64,000 nt of DNA, from NCBI RefSeq assembly GCF_009932335.1, contig NZ_BLJF01000003.1, forward strand, positions 558,001-622,000, given 5' to 3'. This stretch comes from Pseudomonas asiatica. GTDB taxonomy: Bacteria > Pseudomonadota > Gammaproteobacteria > Pseudomonadales > Pseudomonadaceae. The translations under genes were made by a program, and so were the position numbers. Shown here in pieces: positions 18,884 through 32,292 of this stretch. Position 1 is the first letter of the stretch. Each line of letters opens with the position of its first letter. The notes below the pieces were generated by a model that saw only the letters and a program-made list of their open reading frames with translations, ran no database searches and was not told the origin of the DNA.

Positions 18884-19023
18884 GTGGGCATCGCTGTCGC
18901 TGTGCAACAATGGTTTTCCATGGCCACCGCAAAAAAGCTGGCGTTTGATCGGCGTGGATGGTAAGTGGTTGTTAAAAAAGAGATTTACCTCCGTTGAGAG
19001 GTGAACCTGGTGAGAATGTGTCT

Positions 19024-22000
19024 ATGAAAACAGGTCTGTACCATCCCGAAGAATTCAAGGACAACTGTGGTTTTGGCCTGATCGCCCATATGACGGGCGA
19101 ACCGAGCCACCACCTTCTGCAAACCGCCATGCAGGCACTGACCTGCATGACCCACCGCGGCGGTATCAACGCCGACGGCAAGACCGGTGACGGTTGCGGT
19201 CTGCTCATGCAGAAGCCCGATCAATTCCTGCGTGCCGTGGCCCAGGAGCACTTCGCCGTCGAGCTGCCCAAGCAGTACGCCGTCGGCATGGTGTTCTTCA
19301 ACCAGGACCCGGTCAAAGCGGAAGCCGCCCGCGCCAACATGGACCGCGAAATCCTCGCTGCTGGCCTGAAACTGGTCGGCTGGCGCAAGGTGCCGATCGA
19401 TACCAGCGTGCTCGGCCGCCTGGCCCTTGAGCGCCTGCCACAGATCGAGCAGGTGTTCATCGGCGGTGAAGGCCTGAGCGACCAGGAATTCGCCATCAAG
19501 CTGTTCAGTGCCCGTCGCCGTTCGTCCGTGGCCAACGCCCACGACGCCGACCACTACATCTGCAGCTTCTCGCACAAGACCATCATCTACAAAGGCCTGA
19601 TGATGCCGCGCGATCTCGCGGCCTTCTACCCGGACCTGGGTGACGAGCGCCTGCAAACCGCGATCTGCGTGTTCCACCAGCGCTTCTCCACCAACACCCT
19701 GCCGAAATGGCCGCTGGCGCAGCCGTTCCGCTTCCTCGCCCACAACGGCGAGATCAACACCATCACCGGCAACCGCAACTGGGCCATGGCCCGTCGCACC
19801 AAATTCGCCAACGACCTGATCCCCGACCTCGAAGAGCTCGGCCCGCTGGTCAACCGCGTCGGCTCCGACTCCTCTAGCATGGACAACATGCTGGAGCTGA
19901 TGGTCACTGGCGGCATCGACCTGTTCCGTGGCGTGCGCATGCTGGTACCGCCAGCTTGGCAAAACGTCGAGACCATGGACGCCGACCTGCGTGCCTTCTA
20001 CGAATACAACTCCATGCATATGGAACCGTGGGATGGCCCGGCCGGTATCGTCATGACCGAAGGCCGCCATGCGGTGTGCCTGCTCGACCGTAACGGCCTG
20101 CGCCCGGCGCGCTGGGTGACCACCAAGAACGGCTACATCACCCTGGCGTCGGAAATCGGTGTCTGGGACTACAAGCCCGAGGACGTCATCGCCAAGGGCC
20201 GCGTTGGCCCGGGCCAGATCTTCGCCGTGGACACCGAAACCGGCCAGATCCTCGACACTGACGCCATCGACAACCGCCTGAAGTCGCGCCACCCGTACAA
20301 GCGCTGGCTGCGTCAGCACGCCACGCGCATCCAGGCGACGCTGACCGATGACCAGGGCGTGGCCAGCTACGACGCCGACCAGCTCAAGCAGTACATGAAG
20401 ATGTTCCAGGTCACCTTCGAAGAGCGTGACCAGGTACTGCGCCCGCTCGGCGAGCAGGGCCAGGAAGCGGTCGGCTCGATGGGTGACGATACGCCGATGG
20501 CCGTTCTGTCGCAGCGCGTGCGTTCGCCGTACGACTTCTTCCGCCAGCAGTTTGCCCAGGTGACCAACCCGCCGATCGACCCGCTGCGCGAAGCGATCGT
20601 CATGTCCCTGGAAATCTGCCTGGGCGCCGAACGCAACATCTTCCAGGAATCCCCCGAGCACGCTTCGCGGGTAATCCTCAGCTCGCCGGTCATCTCGCCC
20701 GCCAAGTGGCGTTCGCTGATGAACCTGGAGCGCGAAGGTTTCGACCGCCAGCTGATCGACCTCAACTATGAAGAGAGCGTCGGCCTGGAAGCGGCCATCC
20801 GCAACATCGCCGACCAGGCTGAAGAAGCCGTGCGCGCTGGCAAGACCCAGCTGGTGCTGAGCGACCGCTACATTGCCCCTGGCAAACTGCCGGTGCACGC
20901 CTCGCTGGCCGTTGGTGCGGTACACCACCGCCTGACCGAACAGGGCCTGCGTTGCGACAGCAACATCCTGGTGGAAACCGCCACCGCCCGCGACCCGCAC
21001 CACTTCGCCGTGCTGCTGGGCTTCGGTGCCTCGGCCGTTTACCCGTACCTGGCCTATGAAGTGCTGGCTGACCTGATTCGTACCGGCGAAGTGCTGGGCG
21101 ACCTGGACGAAGTCTTCAAGTACTACCGCAAGGGCATCTCCAAGGGCCTGCTGAAGATCCTGTCGAAGATGGGTATCTCCACCATTGCCTCGTACCGTGG
21201 TGCGCAGTTGTTCGAAGCCATCGGCCTGTCCGAGGAAGTGGTCGGCCTGAGCTTCAAGGGCGTTTCCAGCCGCATCAAGGGTGCGCGTTTCGCAGACCTG
21301 GAAAGCGACCAGAAGCTGCTGGCAGCCGAAGCCTGGAGCGCGCGCAAGCCGATCCAGCAAGGCGGCCTGTTGAAGTTCGTTCACGGTGGCGAGTACCACG
21401 CCTACAACCCGGATGTGGTCAACACCCTGCAGGCTGCCGTGCAGCAGGGCGACTATGCCAAGTTCAAGGAATACACCACGCTGGTCGACCAGCGCCCGGT
21501 GTCGATGATCCGCGACCTGCTGAAGGTGAAAGTGGCTGACCAGCCGCTGCCGCTGGAGCAGATCGAGCCGCTGGAGGCGATCCTCAAACGCTTCGACTCC
21601 GCCGGTATTTCGCTGGGTGCACTGTCGCCGGAGGCTCACGAAGCGCTGGCCGAGGCGATGAACCGCCTGGGCGCGCGTTCCAACTCTGGCGAGGGCGGTG
21701 AAGACCCTGCGCGCTACGGCACCATCAAGAGCTCGAAGATCAAACAGGTGGCCACCGGCCGCTTTGGCGTGACCCCGGAGTACCTGGTCAACGCCGAAGT
21801 GCTGCAGATCAAGGTTGCCCAGGGCGCCAAGCCCGGTGAAGGCGGCCAGCTGCCAGGCGGTAAGGTCAACGGCCTGATCGCCAAGCTGCGTTACGCGGTA
21901 CCGGGCGTAACCCTGATCTCGCCACCGCCGCACCACGACATCTACTCGATCGAAGACCTGGCCCAGCTGATCTACGACCTCAAGCAGGTCAACCCGCAGG

Positions 22001-23469
22001 CCCTGGTTTCGGTCAAGCTGGTGGCAGAAGCCGGCGTCGGCACCATCGCCGCCGGTGTGGCCAAGGCCTATGCCGACCTGATCACCATCTCCGGCTACGA
22101 CGGTGGTACCGGTGCTTCGCCGCTGACCTCGATCAAGTACGCCGGCGCCCCATGGGAGCTGGGCCTGGCCGAGACCCACCAGACCCTGCGCGGCAACGAC
22201 CTGCGCGGCAAGGTACGGGTACAGACCGACGGCGGCCTGAAGACTGGCCTGGACGTGATCAAGGCAGCCATCCTCGGCGCCGAAAGCTTCGGCTTCGGTA
22301 CCGCGCCGATGATCGCCCTGGGCTGCAAGTACCTGCGCATCTGCCACCTGAACAACTGCGCTACCGGCGTGGCCACCCAGAACGACAAGCTGCGCAAGGA
22401 CCATTACATCGGCACCGTCGACATGGTGATCAACTTCTTCACCTTCGTCGCCGAAGAAACCCGTGAGTGGCTGGCCAAGCTGGGCGTACGCAGCCTCGGC
22501 GAGCTGATCGGCCGTACCGACCTGCTCGACGTGCTGCCAGGCGACACCGAGCGCCAGCAGTACCTGGACCTGACGCCGCTGCTGGGCAGCTCGCACATCC
22601 CGGCTGACAAGCCGCAGTTCTGCGAAGTCGACAAGAACCCACCATTCGACCAGGGCGAGCTGGCCGAGAAGATGGTGGAAATGGCCATGCCGGCCATCCG
22701 CGACCAGGCCGGTGGCGAGTTCAGCCTCGACATCTGCAACTGCGACCGCTCGATCGGTGCGCGGGTCTCGGGTGAAATCGCCCGCCTGCACGGCAACCAG
22801 GGCATGGCCGCGGCACCGATCACCTTCCGCTTCAAGGGCACTGCGGGCCAGAGCTTCGGCGTGTGGAACGCTGGTGGCCTGAACCTGCACCTGGAAGGCG
22901 ATGCCAACGACTACGTCGGCAAGGGCATGACCGGTGGCAAGGTCACCATCGTGCCGCCAGCCGGCAGCCCGTTCGAAACCCAGCACAGCGCCATCGTCGG
23001 CAACACCTGCCTGTATGGCGCCACTGGCGGCAAACTGTTCGCCGCCGGTACTGCTGGCGAGCGCTTCGCTGTACGTAACTCCGGCGCCCACGCTGTTGTC
23101 GAGGGCACTGGCGATCACTGCTGTGAGTACATGACCGGCGGCTTTGTCTGTGTGCTGGGCAAGACCGGTTACAACTTCGGTTCTGGCATGACTGGCGGCT
23201 TCGCCTACGTGCTCGACATGGACAATACCTTCGTTGACAAGCTCAACCATGAGCTGGTGGAAATCCAGCGTATCAGTGGTGAAGCGATGGAGGCCTACCG
23301 CAGCCACCTGGCGCGGGTCCTTGCCGAGTACGTGGAAGAGACCGGCAGCGAGTGGGGGCGTGAGCTCTCGGAGAACCTGGACGACTACGTGCGGCGCTTC
23401 TGGCTGGTCAAGCCGAAGGCAGCCAACCTGAAGCAACTGCTGTCCAGCACCCGTGCCAACCCGCAGTAA
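19024..23469 (+). CDS. gltB: Glutamate synthase (NADPH) large subunit
   Basis: 1481 residues, full length. It makes two glutamates from glutamine and 2-oxoglutarate together with GltD. A short propeptide ends before Cys15 ([12 protein letters not shown]), the Ntn-type glutaminase nucleophile. The FMN/synthase domain includes [10 protein letters not shown] and [15 protein letters not shown]. The 3Fe-4S cysteines are in [12 protein letters not shown] near residue 1100. The C-terminal beta-helix has repeated G-x-x-x-G motifs ([22 protein letters not shown]). ATG 19024 is chosen over the in-frame 18994 start because it gives the standard propeptide. gltD follows after 106 bases. Confidence 0.98.
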   Translation: MKTGLYHPEEFKDNCGFGLIAHMTGEPSHHLLQTAMQALTCMTHRGGINADGKTGDGCGLLMQKPDQFLRAVAQEHFAVELPKQYAVGMVFFNQDPVKAEAARANMDREILAAGLKLVGWRKVPIDTSVLGRLALERLPQIEQVFIGGEGLSDQEFAIKLFSARRRSSVANAHDADHYICSFSHKTIIYKGLMMPRDLAAFYPDLGDERLQTAICVFHQRFSTNTLPKWPLAQPFRFLAHNGEINTITGNRNWAMARRTKFANDLIPDLEELGPLVNRVGSDSSSMDNMLELMVTGGIDLFRGVRMLVPPAWQNVETMDADLRAFYEYNSMHMEPWDGPAGIVMTEGRHAVCLLDRNGLRPARWVTTKNGYITLASEIGVWDYKPEDVIAKGRVGPGQIFAVDTETGQILDTDAIDNRLKSRHPYKRWLRQHATRIQATLTDDQGVASYDADQLKQYMKMFQVTFEERDQVLRPLGEQGQEAVGSMGDDTPMAVLSQRVRSPYDFFRQQFAQVTNPPIDPLREAIVMSLEICLGAERNIFQESPEHASRVILSSPVISPAKWRSLMNLEREGFDRQLIDLNYEESVGLEAAIRNIADQAEEAVRAGKTQLVLSDRYIAPGKLPVHASLAVGAVHHRLTEQGLRCDSNILVETATARDPHHFAVLLGFGASAVYPYLAYEVLADLIRTGEVLGDLDEVFKYYRKGISKGLLKILSKMGISTIASYRGAQLFEAIGLSEEVVGLSFKGVSSRIKGARFADLESDQKLLAAEAWSARKPIQQGGLLKFVHGGEYHAYNPDVVNTLQAAVQQGDYAKFKEYTTLVDQRPVSMIRDLLKVKVADQPLPLEQIEPLEAILKRFDSAGISLGALSPEAHEALAEAMNRLGARSNSGEGGEDPARYGTIKSSKIKQVATGRFGVTPEYLVNAEVLQIKVAQGAKPGEGGQLPGGKVNGLIAKLRYAVPGVTLISPPPHHDIYSIEDLAQLIYDLKQVNPQALVSVKLVAEAGVGTIAAGVAKAYADLITISGYDGGTGASPLTSIKYAGAPWELGLAETHQTLRGNDLRGKVRVQTDGGLKTGLDVIKAAILGAESFGFGTAPMIALGCKYLRICHLNNCATGVATQNDKLRKDHYIGTVDMVINFFTFVAEETREWLAKLGVRSLGELIGRTDLLDVLPGDTERQQYLDLTPLLGSSHIPADKPQFCEVDKNPPFDQGELAEKMVEMAMPAIRDQAGGEFSLDICNCDRSIGARVSGEIARLHGNQGMAAAPITFRFKGTAGQSFGVWNAGGLNLHLEGDANDYVGKGMTGGKVTIVPPAGSPFETQHSAIVGNTCLYGATGGKLFAAGTAGERFAVRNSGAHAVVEGTGDHCCEYMTGGFVCVLGKTGYNFGSGMTGGFAYVLDMDNTFVDKLNHELVEIQRISGEAMEAYRSHLARVLAEYVEETGSEWGRELSENLDDYVRRFWLVKPKAANLKQLLSSTRANPQ

Positions 23470-23572
23470 CAACAGCTGCAAGTGACGGCCCCGTGCGCGG
23501 GGCCCGTCGTGCTCAAGTGATCGTCTTGCAGCTTGCAGCCTGAGGCTGGCAACTGCGGTAAAGAGGTTTTGA

Positions 23573-24994
<1,422 letters not shown>

Positions 24995-25003
24995 TTGATT
25001 GTC

Positions 25004-25106
25004 GGGGCCGCTTCGCGGCCCATCGCGACACAAGGCCGCTCCTACAGGGGATCGCGTACTTCCTGTAGGAGCGGCCTTGTGTCGCGACGGGCTGCAAAGC
25101 AGCCCC
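25004..25106. repeat. REP pair, 'cgcgacacaaggccgctcctaca' family
   Basis: Inverted copies between gltD and hemE: ggccgcttcgcggcccatcgcgacacaa... and its partner ending tcgcgacgggctgcaaagcagcccc. Same family as 935-1062. Confidence 0.85.
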
Positions 25107-25230
25107 AAAGGCATTTTTGTATACAAAAATCCTTGATCCATGGCATCCAATAGACAAAACGCATGGCCTTGACCGTGCCTTTTGCGCTGGCGTCTGAGAA
25201 AATGCCCGCACTATTTTTCCGGATGCCGAC

Positions 25231-26295
25231 ATGACTGCCCTGAAGAACGATCGTTTCCTGCGTGCACTGCTCAAGCAACCCGTAGACGTCACCCCGGTGT
25301 GGATGATGCGCCAGGCCGGCCGCTACCTGCCGGAGTACCGCGCCAGCCGCGCCAAGGCCGGTGACTTCATGAGCCTGTGCATGAACCCGCAGTTCGCCTG
25401 CGAGGTCACCCTGCAGCCGCTGGACCGCTACCCGCTGGACGCGGCGATCCTGTTCTCGGACATCCTGACCATCCCCGATGCCATGGGCCTGGGCTTGTAC
25501 TTCGAAAGCGGCGAAGGCCCTCGCTTCAAGAAGGTCATCAGCACCCCGGCCGACATCGAGGCGCTGCCAATCCCCGACCCGCAGAAAGACCTCGGCTATG
25601 TGATGGACGCGGTCAGCACCATCCGCCGTGAGCTCAACGGCCGCGTGCCGCTGATCGGCTTCTCCGGCAGCCCGTGGACCCTGGCCACCTACATGGTCGA
25701 AGGCGGCTCGTCGAAGGACTTCCGCAAGACCAAGGCCATGGCCTACGACAACCCGCAGGCCCTGCACCTGCTGCTGGAAAAGCTGGCCCAGTCGGTCACC
25801 AGCTACCTCAACGGCCAGATCCTCGCTGGTGCCCAGGCCGTGCAGATTTTCGACACCTGGGGCGGCAACCTGTCGGCGGCGGCCTACCAGGAGTTCTCCC
25901 TGGCCTACATGCGCAAGATCGTCAGCGGCCTGATCCGCGAGCACGAGGGGCGCAAGGTGCCGGTGATCCTGTTCACCAAGAACGGCGGCCTGTGGCTGGA
26001 AAGCATCGCCGAAGCCGGTGCCGACGCGCTGGGCCTGGACTGGACCTGCGAGATCGGCGATGCTCGCCGCCGCGTGGGTGACAAGGTGGCGCTGCAGGGC
26101 AACATGGACCCGACCGTGCTGTACGCCAAGCCCGAGGCCATCCGCAAGGAAGTGGCGCGTATCCTGGCCAGCTATGGCCACGGCACGGGCCATGTGTTCA
26201 ACCTGGGCCACGGCATCACACCGGAAGTCGACCCGGAGCACGCTGGCGTGTTCATCAACGCCGTGCATGAGCTGTCGGCGCAATACCATCAGTGA
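25231..26295 (+). CDS. hemE: Uroporphyrinogen decarboxylase
   Basis: 354 residues, standard length. It removes four carboxyls from uroporphyrinogen III in haem synthesis. Signature 1 is [15 protein letters not shown] (near residue 24). The catalytic Asp region is [35 protein letters not shown] and [14 protein letters not shown] complete the family pattern. The ATG at 25231 is about 10 bases after TTTCCGGA. A terminator follows. Confidence 0.97.
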   Translation: MTALKNDRFLRALLKQPVDVTPVWMMRQAGRYLPEYRASRAKAGDFMSLCMNPQFACEVTLQPLDRYPLDAAILFSDILTIPDAMGLGLYFESGEGPRFKKVISTPADIEALPIPDPQKDLGYVMDAVSTIRRELNGRVPLIGFSGSPWTLATYMVEGGSSKDFRKTKAMAYDNPQALHLLLEKLAQSVTSYLNGQILAGAQAVQIFDTWGGNLSAAAYQEFSLAYMRKIVSGLIREHEGRKVPVILFTKNGGLWLESIAEAGADALGLDWTCEIGDARRRVGDKVALQGNMDPTVLYAKPEAIRKEVARILASYGHGTGHVFNLGHGITPEVDPEHAGVFINAVHELSAQYHQ

Positions 26296-26312
26296 GTCGA
26301 TCGCTGAACACG

Positions 26313-26338
26313 AAGCCCGGCCATGTGTCGGGCTTTTT
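26313..26338 (+). terminator. Intrinsic terminator of hemE
   Basis: AGCCCG / CGGGCT stem with loop gccatgtgt, then T5, about 18 bases after the stop. Confidence 0.8.
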
Positions 26339-26409
26339 GTTCATTAAGTTTTAATTCAGCGATCATCGTTAATCTGGTCCCATCGAAACCGAAACAGGAC
26401 CTGATCCTC

Positions 26410-26757
26410 ATGAAAGCACGTTACCTTGCGATGATTCTTGCCCCCTTGTTCAGCACTGCCGCCCTGGCTGCCGGCTACACCGGTCCGGGCGCCCAGTCGG
26501 TGACCACCGTAGCTGCGGCCAACGATGCAGCCGACGACACCCCAGTGGTGCTGCAAGGCTTCGTGACCAAGAAGATCAACAACGACGACAAGTACGAGTT
26601 CAAGGACAACACCGGCACCATCACCGTGGAAATCGATGATGAAGACCTGCCGCCGACGCCGTTCAACGACAAGACAAAGGTCAAGCTGACCGGTGAGGTG
26701 GAGAAGCACCTGATGAGCCGGGAGGTGGATGTGGATATGGTCGAGATCATCAACTGA
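26410..26757 (+). CDS. Periplasmic YgiW/YdeI-type OB-fold stress protein
   Basis: 115 residues. The signal peptide is KARYLAMILAPLFSTAALA, followed by GYTGPGAQSVTTVAAANDAA. A bacterial OB-fold (BOF) covers the rest: VVLQGFVTKKINNDDKYEFK, DNTGTITVEID, KVKLTGEVEKHLMSREVDVD, VEIIN. Homologues are periplasmic and linked to stress tolerance (peroxide, cationic peptides). The ligand is unknown. ATG 26410 gives the signal peptide; longer in-frame starts would run through the hemE terminator. Confidence 0.85.
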   Translation: MKARYLAMILAPLFSTAALAAGYTGPGAQSVTTVAAANDAADDTPVVLQGFVTKKINNDDKYEFKDNTGTITVEIDDEDLPPTPFNDKTKVKLTGEVEKHLMSREVDVDMVEIIN

Positions 26758-26767
26758 TCCGAGATTT

Positions 26768-26864
26768 TGGGGCTGCTTTGCAGCCCATCGCGACACAAGG
26801 CCGCTCCTACAGGGAATCGCGTTCCGCTGTAGTAGCGGCCTTTTGTCGTGATGGGGTTCAGCCC
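26768..26864. repeat. REP pair, 'cgcgacacaaggccgctcctaca' family, one arm decayed
   Basis: The left copy is intact (ggctgctttgcagcccatcgcgacacaaggccgctcctacag). The right copy has several substitutions (gtagtagcggccttttgtcgtgatgggg) and overlaps the last codons of the MFS gene, whose stop is at 26858-26860. Confidence 0.8.
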
Positions 26865-28102
26865 GATTTCGGTGGCAACTTGCTCAGGTGCAGCGCCACC
26901 AGCAACGCCACCGCCAGCAGGCTGCCAATGAACAGCCCGATGCCATTCCAGCCCCACTGGTGCCAGAACACCCCGCCCGCCGTACCGGCCACGCTCGACC
27001 CGGCGTAATAGCTGAACAGGTACAACGACGACGCCTGTCCCTTGGCCTTCAAAGCCCTGCGGCCGATCCAGCTGCTGGCCACCGAGTGCGCGCCAAAAAA
27101 GCCGAAGGTGAACACCAGCATACCGACGATCACCATCACCAGCGGGCTGGCCAGGGTCATCAGCAAGCCGCCCGCCATCACCACGATACTGGCCCAGAAC
27201 ACTTTGCGCCGGCCCAGTTTATCCGCCAGTGCACCGACCTGCGCCGAGCTGTAGATGCCCGACAGGTAAACCACCGACAGCAAGCCGACCAGCGCCTGGT
27301 TCATGTGATACGGCTCGGCCAGCAGGCGGTAGCCGATGTAGTTGAACAGGGTGACGAAGGCTCCCATCAGCAGGAAGGCTTCGAGGAACAACCAGGGCAG
27401 GCCGGCATCCCTGAAGTGCATGACGAACCCATCCAGCAGGCTGCGTGGGTTCATCGACTGCGGGCGGAAATTGCGCGATTCGGGCAGCACCTTCCAGAAC
27501 ACCAGCGCCGCCACCAGGGCCAGGCCGCCGATGGTCAGCATCGCCGTGTGCCAGCTGACGAAGTCGATCAGCACGCCGGTGATCAGGCGCCCGCTCATGC
27601 CGCCAATGGCGTTGCCGCCGATGTACAGGCCCATGGCCAGGCCGATGTGCTGCGGGTGGATCTCTTCGCTCAGGTAGGTCATCGCCACCGCCGCGAGGCC
27701 GCTCAGCGACAGGCCGACCAGAGCGCGGGTGGCCAGTACCAGCTCCCAGCTCGGCATCGCCGCGCTGGCCAGGGTGGAAAGGGCGGCGCAGGCCAGGGCA
27801 AACACCATCACCGGCTTGCGCCCGATGCGGTCGGAGATAGGGCCGGTGATCAGCAGGCCGAACGCCAGCATGGCTGTGGAGACCGACAGCACCAGGCTGC
27901 TCTGCGCCGCATTGATGGCAAATTCCTTCGACAGCAACGGCATCATCGGCTGCACGCAGTACAGCAGGGCGAAGGTGGCGAAGCCGCCGCTGAATAGCGC
28001 CAGCACGGTCTTCATGAAGGCGGGGGTGCCTTTTTCGATCCACATTTCGTTCAGCGGGGCAGGTTCTGGCTCGGCGGGAAGGGGAGCTACAGCAGTTTTC
28101 AC
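26858..28102 (-). CDS. MFS transporter, YnfM-like exporter family
   Basis: 414 residues from GTG 28102, with twelve hydrophobic segments. The MFS loop 2-3 motif GPISDRIGRKP and its counterpart GALADKLGRRK mark the two halves. Resemblance is to the YnfM/arabinose-efflux type exporters; the substrate is not predictable. The GTG start has AGAGG upstream. An in-frame ATG at 28135 would add 11 residues but has no ribosome site. It is divergent from a LysR gene 108 bases away, the same pairing as ynfM/ynfL, so control by that regulator is likely. Confidence 0.8.
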   Translation of the reverse strand: MKTAVAPLPAEPEPAPLNEMWIEKGTPAFMKTVLALFSGGFATFALLYCVQPMMPLLSKEFAINAAQSSLVLSVSTAMLAFGLLITGPISDRIGRKPVMVFALACAALSTLASAAMPSWELVLATRALVGLSLSGLAAVAMTYLSEEIHPQHIGLAMGLYIGGNAIGGMSGRLITGVLIDFVSWHTAMLTIGGLALVAALVFWKVLPESRNFRPQSMNPRSLLDGFVMHFRDAGLPWLFLEAFLLMGAFVTLFNYIGYRLLAEPYHMNQALVGLLSVVYLSGIYSSAQVGALADKLGRRKVFWASIVVMAGGLLMTLASPLVMVIVGMLVFTFGFFGAHSVASSWIGRRALKAKGQASSLYLFSYYAGSSVAGTAGGVFWHQWGWNGIGLFIGSLLAVALLVALHLSKLPPKSG

Positions 28103-28210
28103 GGGCGGGTACCTCTGGCGCAATGAAAAAAGCATATAGCTGGCTAATGATTAGATCCAATATATTGTTCGACCTATTTGAGACGTTATACGACCTGTTT
28201 GGAGCTGATC

Positions 28211-29122
28211 ATGGAACTGCGCCATCTGCGTTACTTCATCGCCGTGGCCGAAGAGCTGCATTTTGGCCGCGCTGCCCAGCAGCTGGGCATTTCGCAGCCA
28301 CCCTTGAGTCAGCAGATCCAGGCGCTGGAGCAGGAGCTGGGGGCCCGGCTGTTCGAGCGTACCAACCGTCGGGTCGAGCTGAGCGAGGCGGGGCGGTTGT
28401 TCCTCGAGGAAGCCCGCCAGGTGCTGGCGCAGGTGGAAAAGGCCGCCGATGTCGCCCGGCGTGCGCAGTTGGGGGAGCTGGGGGAGATGAAGATCGGCTT
28501 TACCTCCTCGGCACCGTTTACTTCGAAGATACCCAAGGCCATCCACGCCTTCCGCAAGCGTTTCCCGGCGGTACACCTGAACCTCAAGGAAATGAGCAGT
28601 CGCGACGTCGCAGAAGGGGTGTTCGACGAGTCCATCGAGGTCGGGCTGATGCGGCCGATGCCGCTGCCGGAAGGGCTGGTGGCCACCGAGTTGTTTCGCG
28701 AGCCGCTGGTGGCAGTGATCAATGCCTCGCATCCATTGGCCGAAGGCACGGAACATGGCCTGCACATGGCCGCGCTGGCCCATGAGCCGTTCGTGTTCTT
28801 CCCGCGCAGCTATGGCAGCGGGTTGCACGCACAGTTGCTGAGCCTGGCGCGCCAGGCGGGTTTCAGCCCGCATTTTGCCCAGGAGGCGGGGGAGGCGATG
28901 ACCATCATCGGGCTGGTATCGGCAGGGCTTGGGGTATCGGTGCTGCCGGCGTCGTTCCAGCGGATGCGCATCGAGGGGGTGGTTTATCGCACGCTGCTGG
29001 ATGAAGGGGCGATGTCGGCGGTGTGGCTGGTGCAGCGCGAGCATGGTGGGTCGGCGATGGCACGGGCATTTGCCGAGTTGCTCACGGGGCAGGTGGTTGG
29101 CGGGGGCAGTGTAGTTGCCTGA
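28211..29122 (+). CDS. LysR-family transcriptional regulator
   Basis: 303 residues. The N-terminal winged HTH ([55 protein letters not shown]) is followed by a substrate-binding domain ([19 protein letters not shown] ...). The HTH is of the BenM/CatM-like branch. ATG 28211 has GGAG 7 bases upstream. It lies divergent to the MFS gene, and the AT-rich gap 28103-28210 should hold both promoters and its binding site. The inducer is unknown. Confidence 0.9.
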   Translation: MELRHLRYFIAVAEELHFGRAAQQLGISQPPLSQQIQALEQELGARLFERTNRRVELSEAGRLFLEEARQVLAQVEKAADVARRAQLGELGEMKIGFTSSAPFTSKIPKAIHAFRKRFPAVHLNLKEMSSRDVAEGVFDESIEVGLMRPMPLPEGLVATELFREPLVAVINASHPLAEGTEHGLHMAALAHEPFVFFPRSYGSGLHAQLLSLARQAGFSPHFAQEAGEAMTIIGLVSAGLGVSVLPASFQRMRIEGVVYRTLLDEGAMSAVWLVQREHGGSAMARAFAELLTGQVVGGGSVVA

Positions 29123-29124
29123 TC

Positions 29125-29219
29125 GGGCCCCATCGCCGGCAAGCCAGCTCCCACAAGGGACGCACATGGCTTGAGGCTTATGCGGTCGGTGTGGGAGCCG
29201 GCTTGCCGGCGATAGGGCC
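29125..29219. repeat. REP pair, 'atcgccggcaagccagctcccaca' family
   Basis: Inverted copies between the LysR gene and parA: catcgccggcaagccagctcccaca and tgtgggagccggcttgccggcgat, separated by about 40 bases. Confidence 0.85.
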
Positions 29220-29319
29220 AGGGCAGGCAGCACAAGGCTGTTGTTCCGGGCAAATGGCACTGGTCATTGCCGCAGCGGCGCCACATACTCGGGCATTCGT
29301 TGATACACGGAGGTCAATC

Positions 29320-30093
29320 ATGCGGCGCGTGGTGTTCAATCAGAAAGGTGGTGTGGGCAAGTCGAGCATCGCTTGCAACCTGGCGGCTGTGAGCGCCAGC
29401 GAAGGTTATCGGACCCTGCTGATCGACCTGGATGCCCAGGCCAACTCGACCCAGTACCTGACTGGCCTGACCGGCGACGATATCCCCATGGGTATCGCCG
29501 ACTTCTTCAAGCAAAGCCTGTCCAGCGGGCCGTTCAGCAAGAAGAACCAGGTCGATATCTACGAAACCCCGTTCGACAACTTGCACGTGGTCACCGCCAC
29601 GGCCGAGCTGGCCGATCTGCAGCCGAAGCTTGAGGCGAAGCACAAGATCAACAAGCTGCGTAAGTTGCTCGACGAACTGGACGAGGACTACGAGCGCATT
29701 TACATCGATACACCGCCAGCGCTGAACTTCTATGCGGTTTCCGCACTGATCGCCGCCGATCGCGTGCTGATTCCTTTCGACTGCGACAGCTTCTCGCGCC
29801 AGGCACTGTATGGCCTGCTGGCTGAGATCGAAGAGCTCAAGGACGACCACAACGAAGACCTGGTGGTCGAAGGCATCGTGGTCAACCAGTTCCAGTCCCG
29901 TGCCAGCCTGCCACAGCAGATGCTCGACGAGCTGCTGGCCGAAGGGCTCCCGGTGCTACCGGTGTACCTGGGCAGCTCGGTGAAGATGCGTGAGTCGCAC
30001 CATGCCAGCCTTCCGCTGATTCACCTGGAGCCCAGGCACAAGCTGACCCAGCAGTTTGTCGAGTTGCATTCGCTACTAGAAGAGAACGCTTAA
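29320..30093 (+). CDS. Orphan ParA-family ATPase
   Basis: 257 residues. The deviant Walker A is KGGVGKSS (residues 9-16, signature Lys at 9), then [20 protein letters not shown] and Walker B-like [16 protein letters not shown]. ParA ATPases position DNA or protein cargo on the nucleoid. No parB-like gene is next to it, so the cargo is unknown. ATG 29320 has GGAGG at 7 bases; the longer in-frame start at 29023 would overlap the LysR gene and the REP. The stop overlaps the trxC stop on the other strand by four bases. Confidence 0.88.
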   Translation: MRRVVFNQKGGVGKSSIACNLAAVSASEGYRTLLIDLDAQANSTQYLTGLTGDDIPMGIADFFKQSLSSGPFSKKNQVDIYETPFDNLHVVTATAELADLQPKLEAKHKINKLRKLLDELDEDYERIYIDTPPALNFYAVSALIAADRVLIPFDCDSFSRQALYGLLAEIEELKDDHNEDLVVEGIVVNQFQSRASLPQQMLDELLAEGLPVLPVYLGSSVKMRESHHASLPLIHLEPRHKLTQQFVELHSLLEENA

Positions 30094-30524
30094 ACCCCCT
30101 GGCTACGCAACCACTCCAGCAACGACTGGAGTGGAAACGCCCCGGCCTGACGGCTGACTTCACGGCCATTCTTGAACAGCAGCAGGCTGGGGATAGAGCG
30201 GATGCCCAGTTGCCCGGCCAGGTTGCGGTTGGCTTCGCTGTCGAGCTTGGCCAGGCGGCAGCGGCCGGCCAGTTGGCGGGCGGCCTGTTCGAAGGTGGGG
30301 GCGAAGGATTTGCACGGGCCGCACCAGTCGGCCCAGATGTCGACCAGCAGTGGCAGGTCGCCTTTGATCTGGTTGGCGTAGCTGGCTTCGGTGAGTTCGA
30401 AGGGAGTGCTCAGCAGCACGTCCTGTTTGCAGCGGCCGCATTTCGGCGCGTCGCCCAGGCGCTCGGCGGGCAGGCGGTTGAGGCCGTTGCAGTGGGGGCA
30501 GGGGATTACCAGTGGTTCGGACAT
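30090..30524 (-). CDS. trxC: Thioredoxin 2 (zinc-binding)
   Basis: 144 residues. An N-terminal zinc finger (CPHC at residues 9-12, CGRC at 29-32) precedes a thioredoxin fold with active site WCGPC (Cys68, Cys71) and the cis-Pro loop [10 protein letters not shown]. It is a cytosolic disulfide reductase often induced by peroxide. ATG 30522-30524 has AAGGAA upstream. It is convergent with parA, with overlapping stop codons. Confidence 0.95.
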   Translation of the reverse strand: MSEPLVIPCPHCNGLNRLPAERLGDAPKCGRCKQDVLLSTPFELTEASYANQIKGDLPLLVDIWADWCGPCKSFAPTFEQAARQLAGRCRLAKLDSEANRNLAGQLGIRSIPSLLLFKNGREVSRQAGAFPLQSLLEWLRSQGV

Positions 30525-30542
30525 GTCGTTTCCTTGAGGTTT

Positions 30543-30647
30543 TTGGGGCTGCTTTGCAGCCCATCGCGACACAAGGCCGCTCCTACAGGAGTCCGCGTAC
30601 CCTTGTAGGAGCGGCCTTGTGTCGCGATGGGCCGCGCAGCGGTCCCA
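30543..30647. repeat. REP pair, 'cgcgacacaaggccgctcctaca' family
   Basis: Inverted copies between trxC and selO, with outer hairpin ends ggctgctttgcagcc and ggccgcgcagcggtcc. Confidence 0.85.
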
Positions 30648-30651
30648 GGAT

Positions 30652-32256
<1,605 letters not shown>

Positions 32257-32292
32257 CAGGCATTCTGGGCGTTCATGCTCTATGGAGTCCAC

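Noticed and set aside
18780..19004. Small open frame (74 codons) in the gltB leader
   Set aside because: No ribosome site of note, no recognisable motif, and it overlaps the AT-rich regulatory-looking repeat; kept as non-coding.
23485..23510. GC-rich hairpin between gltB and gltD as a terminator
   Set aside because: The stem is strong but no T-run follows; it is more likely an mRNA processing or stability feature within the gltBD transcript.
26323..26409. Longer N-terminus for the OB-fold protein
   Set aside because: It would run through the hemE terminator and hide the clear signal peptide that begins at 26410.
29023..29319. Longer N-terminus for the ParA protein
   Set aside because: It would overlap the LysR gene and translate a REP pair; ATG 29320 has a strong ribosome site and the standard ParA start.
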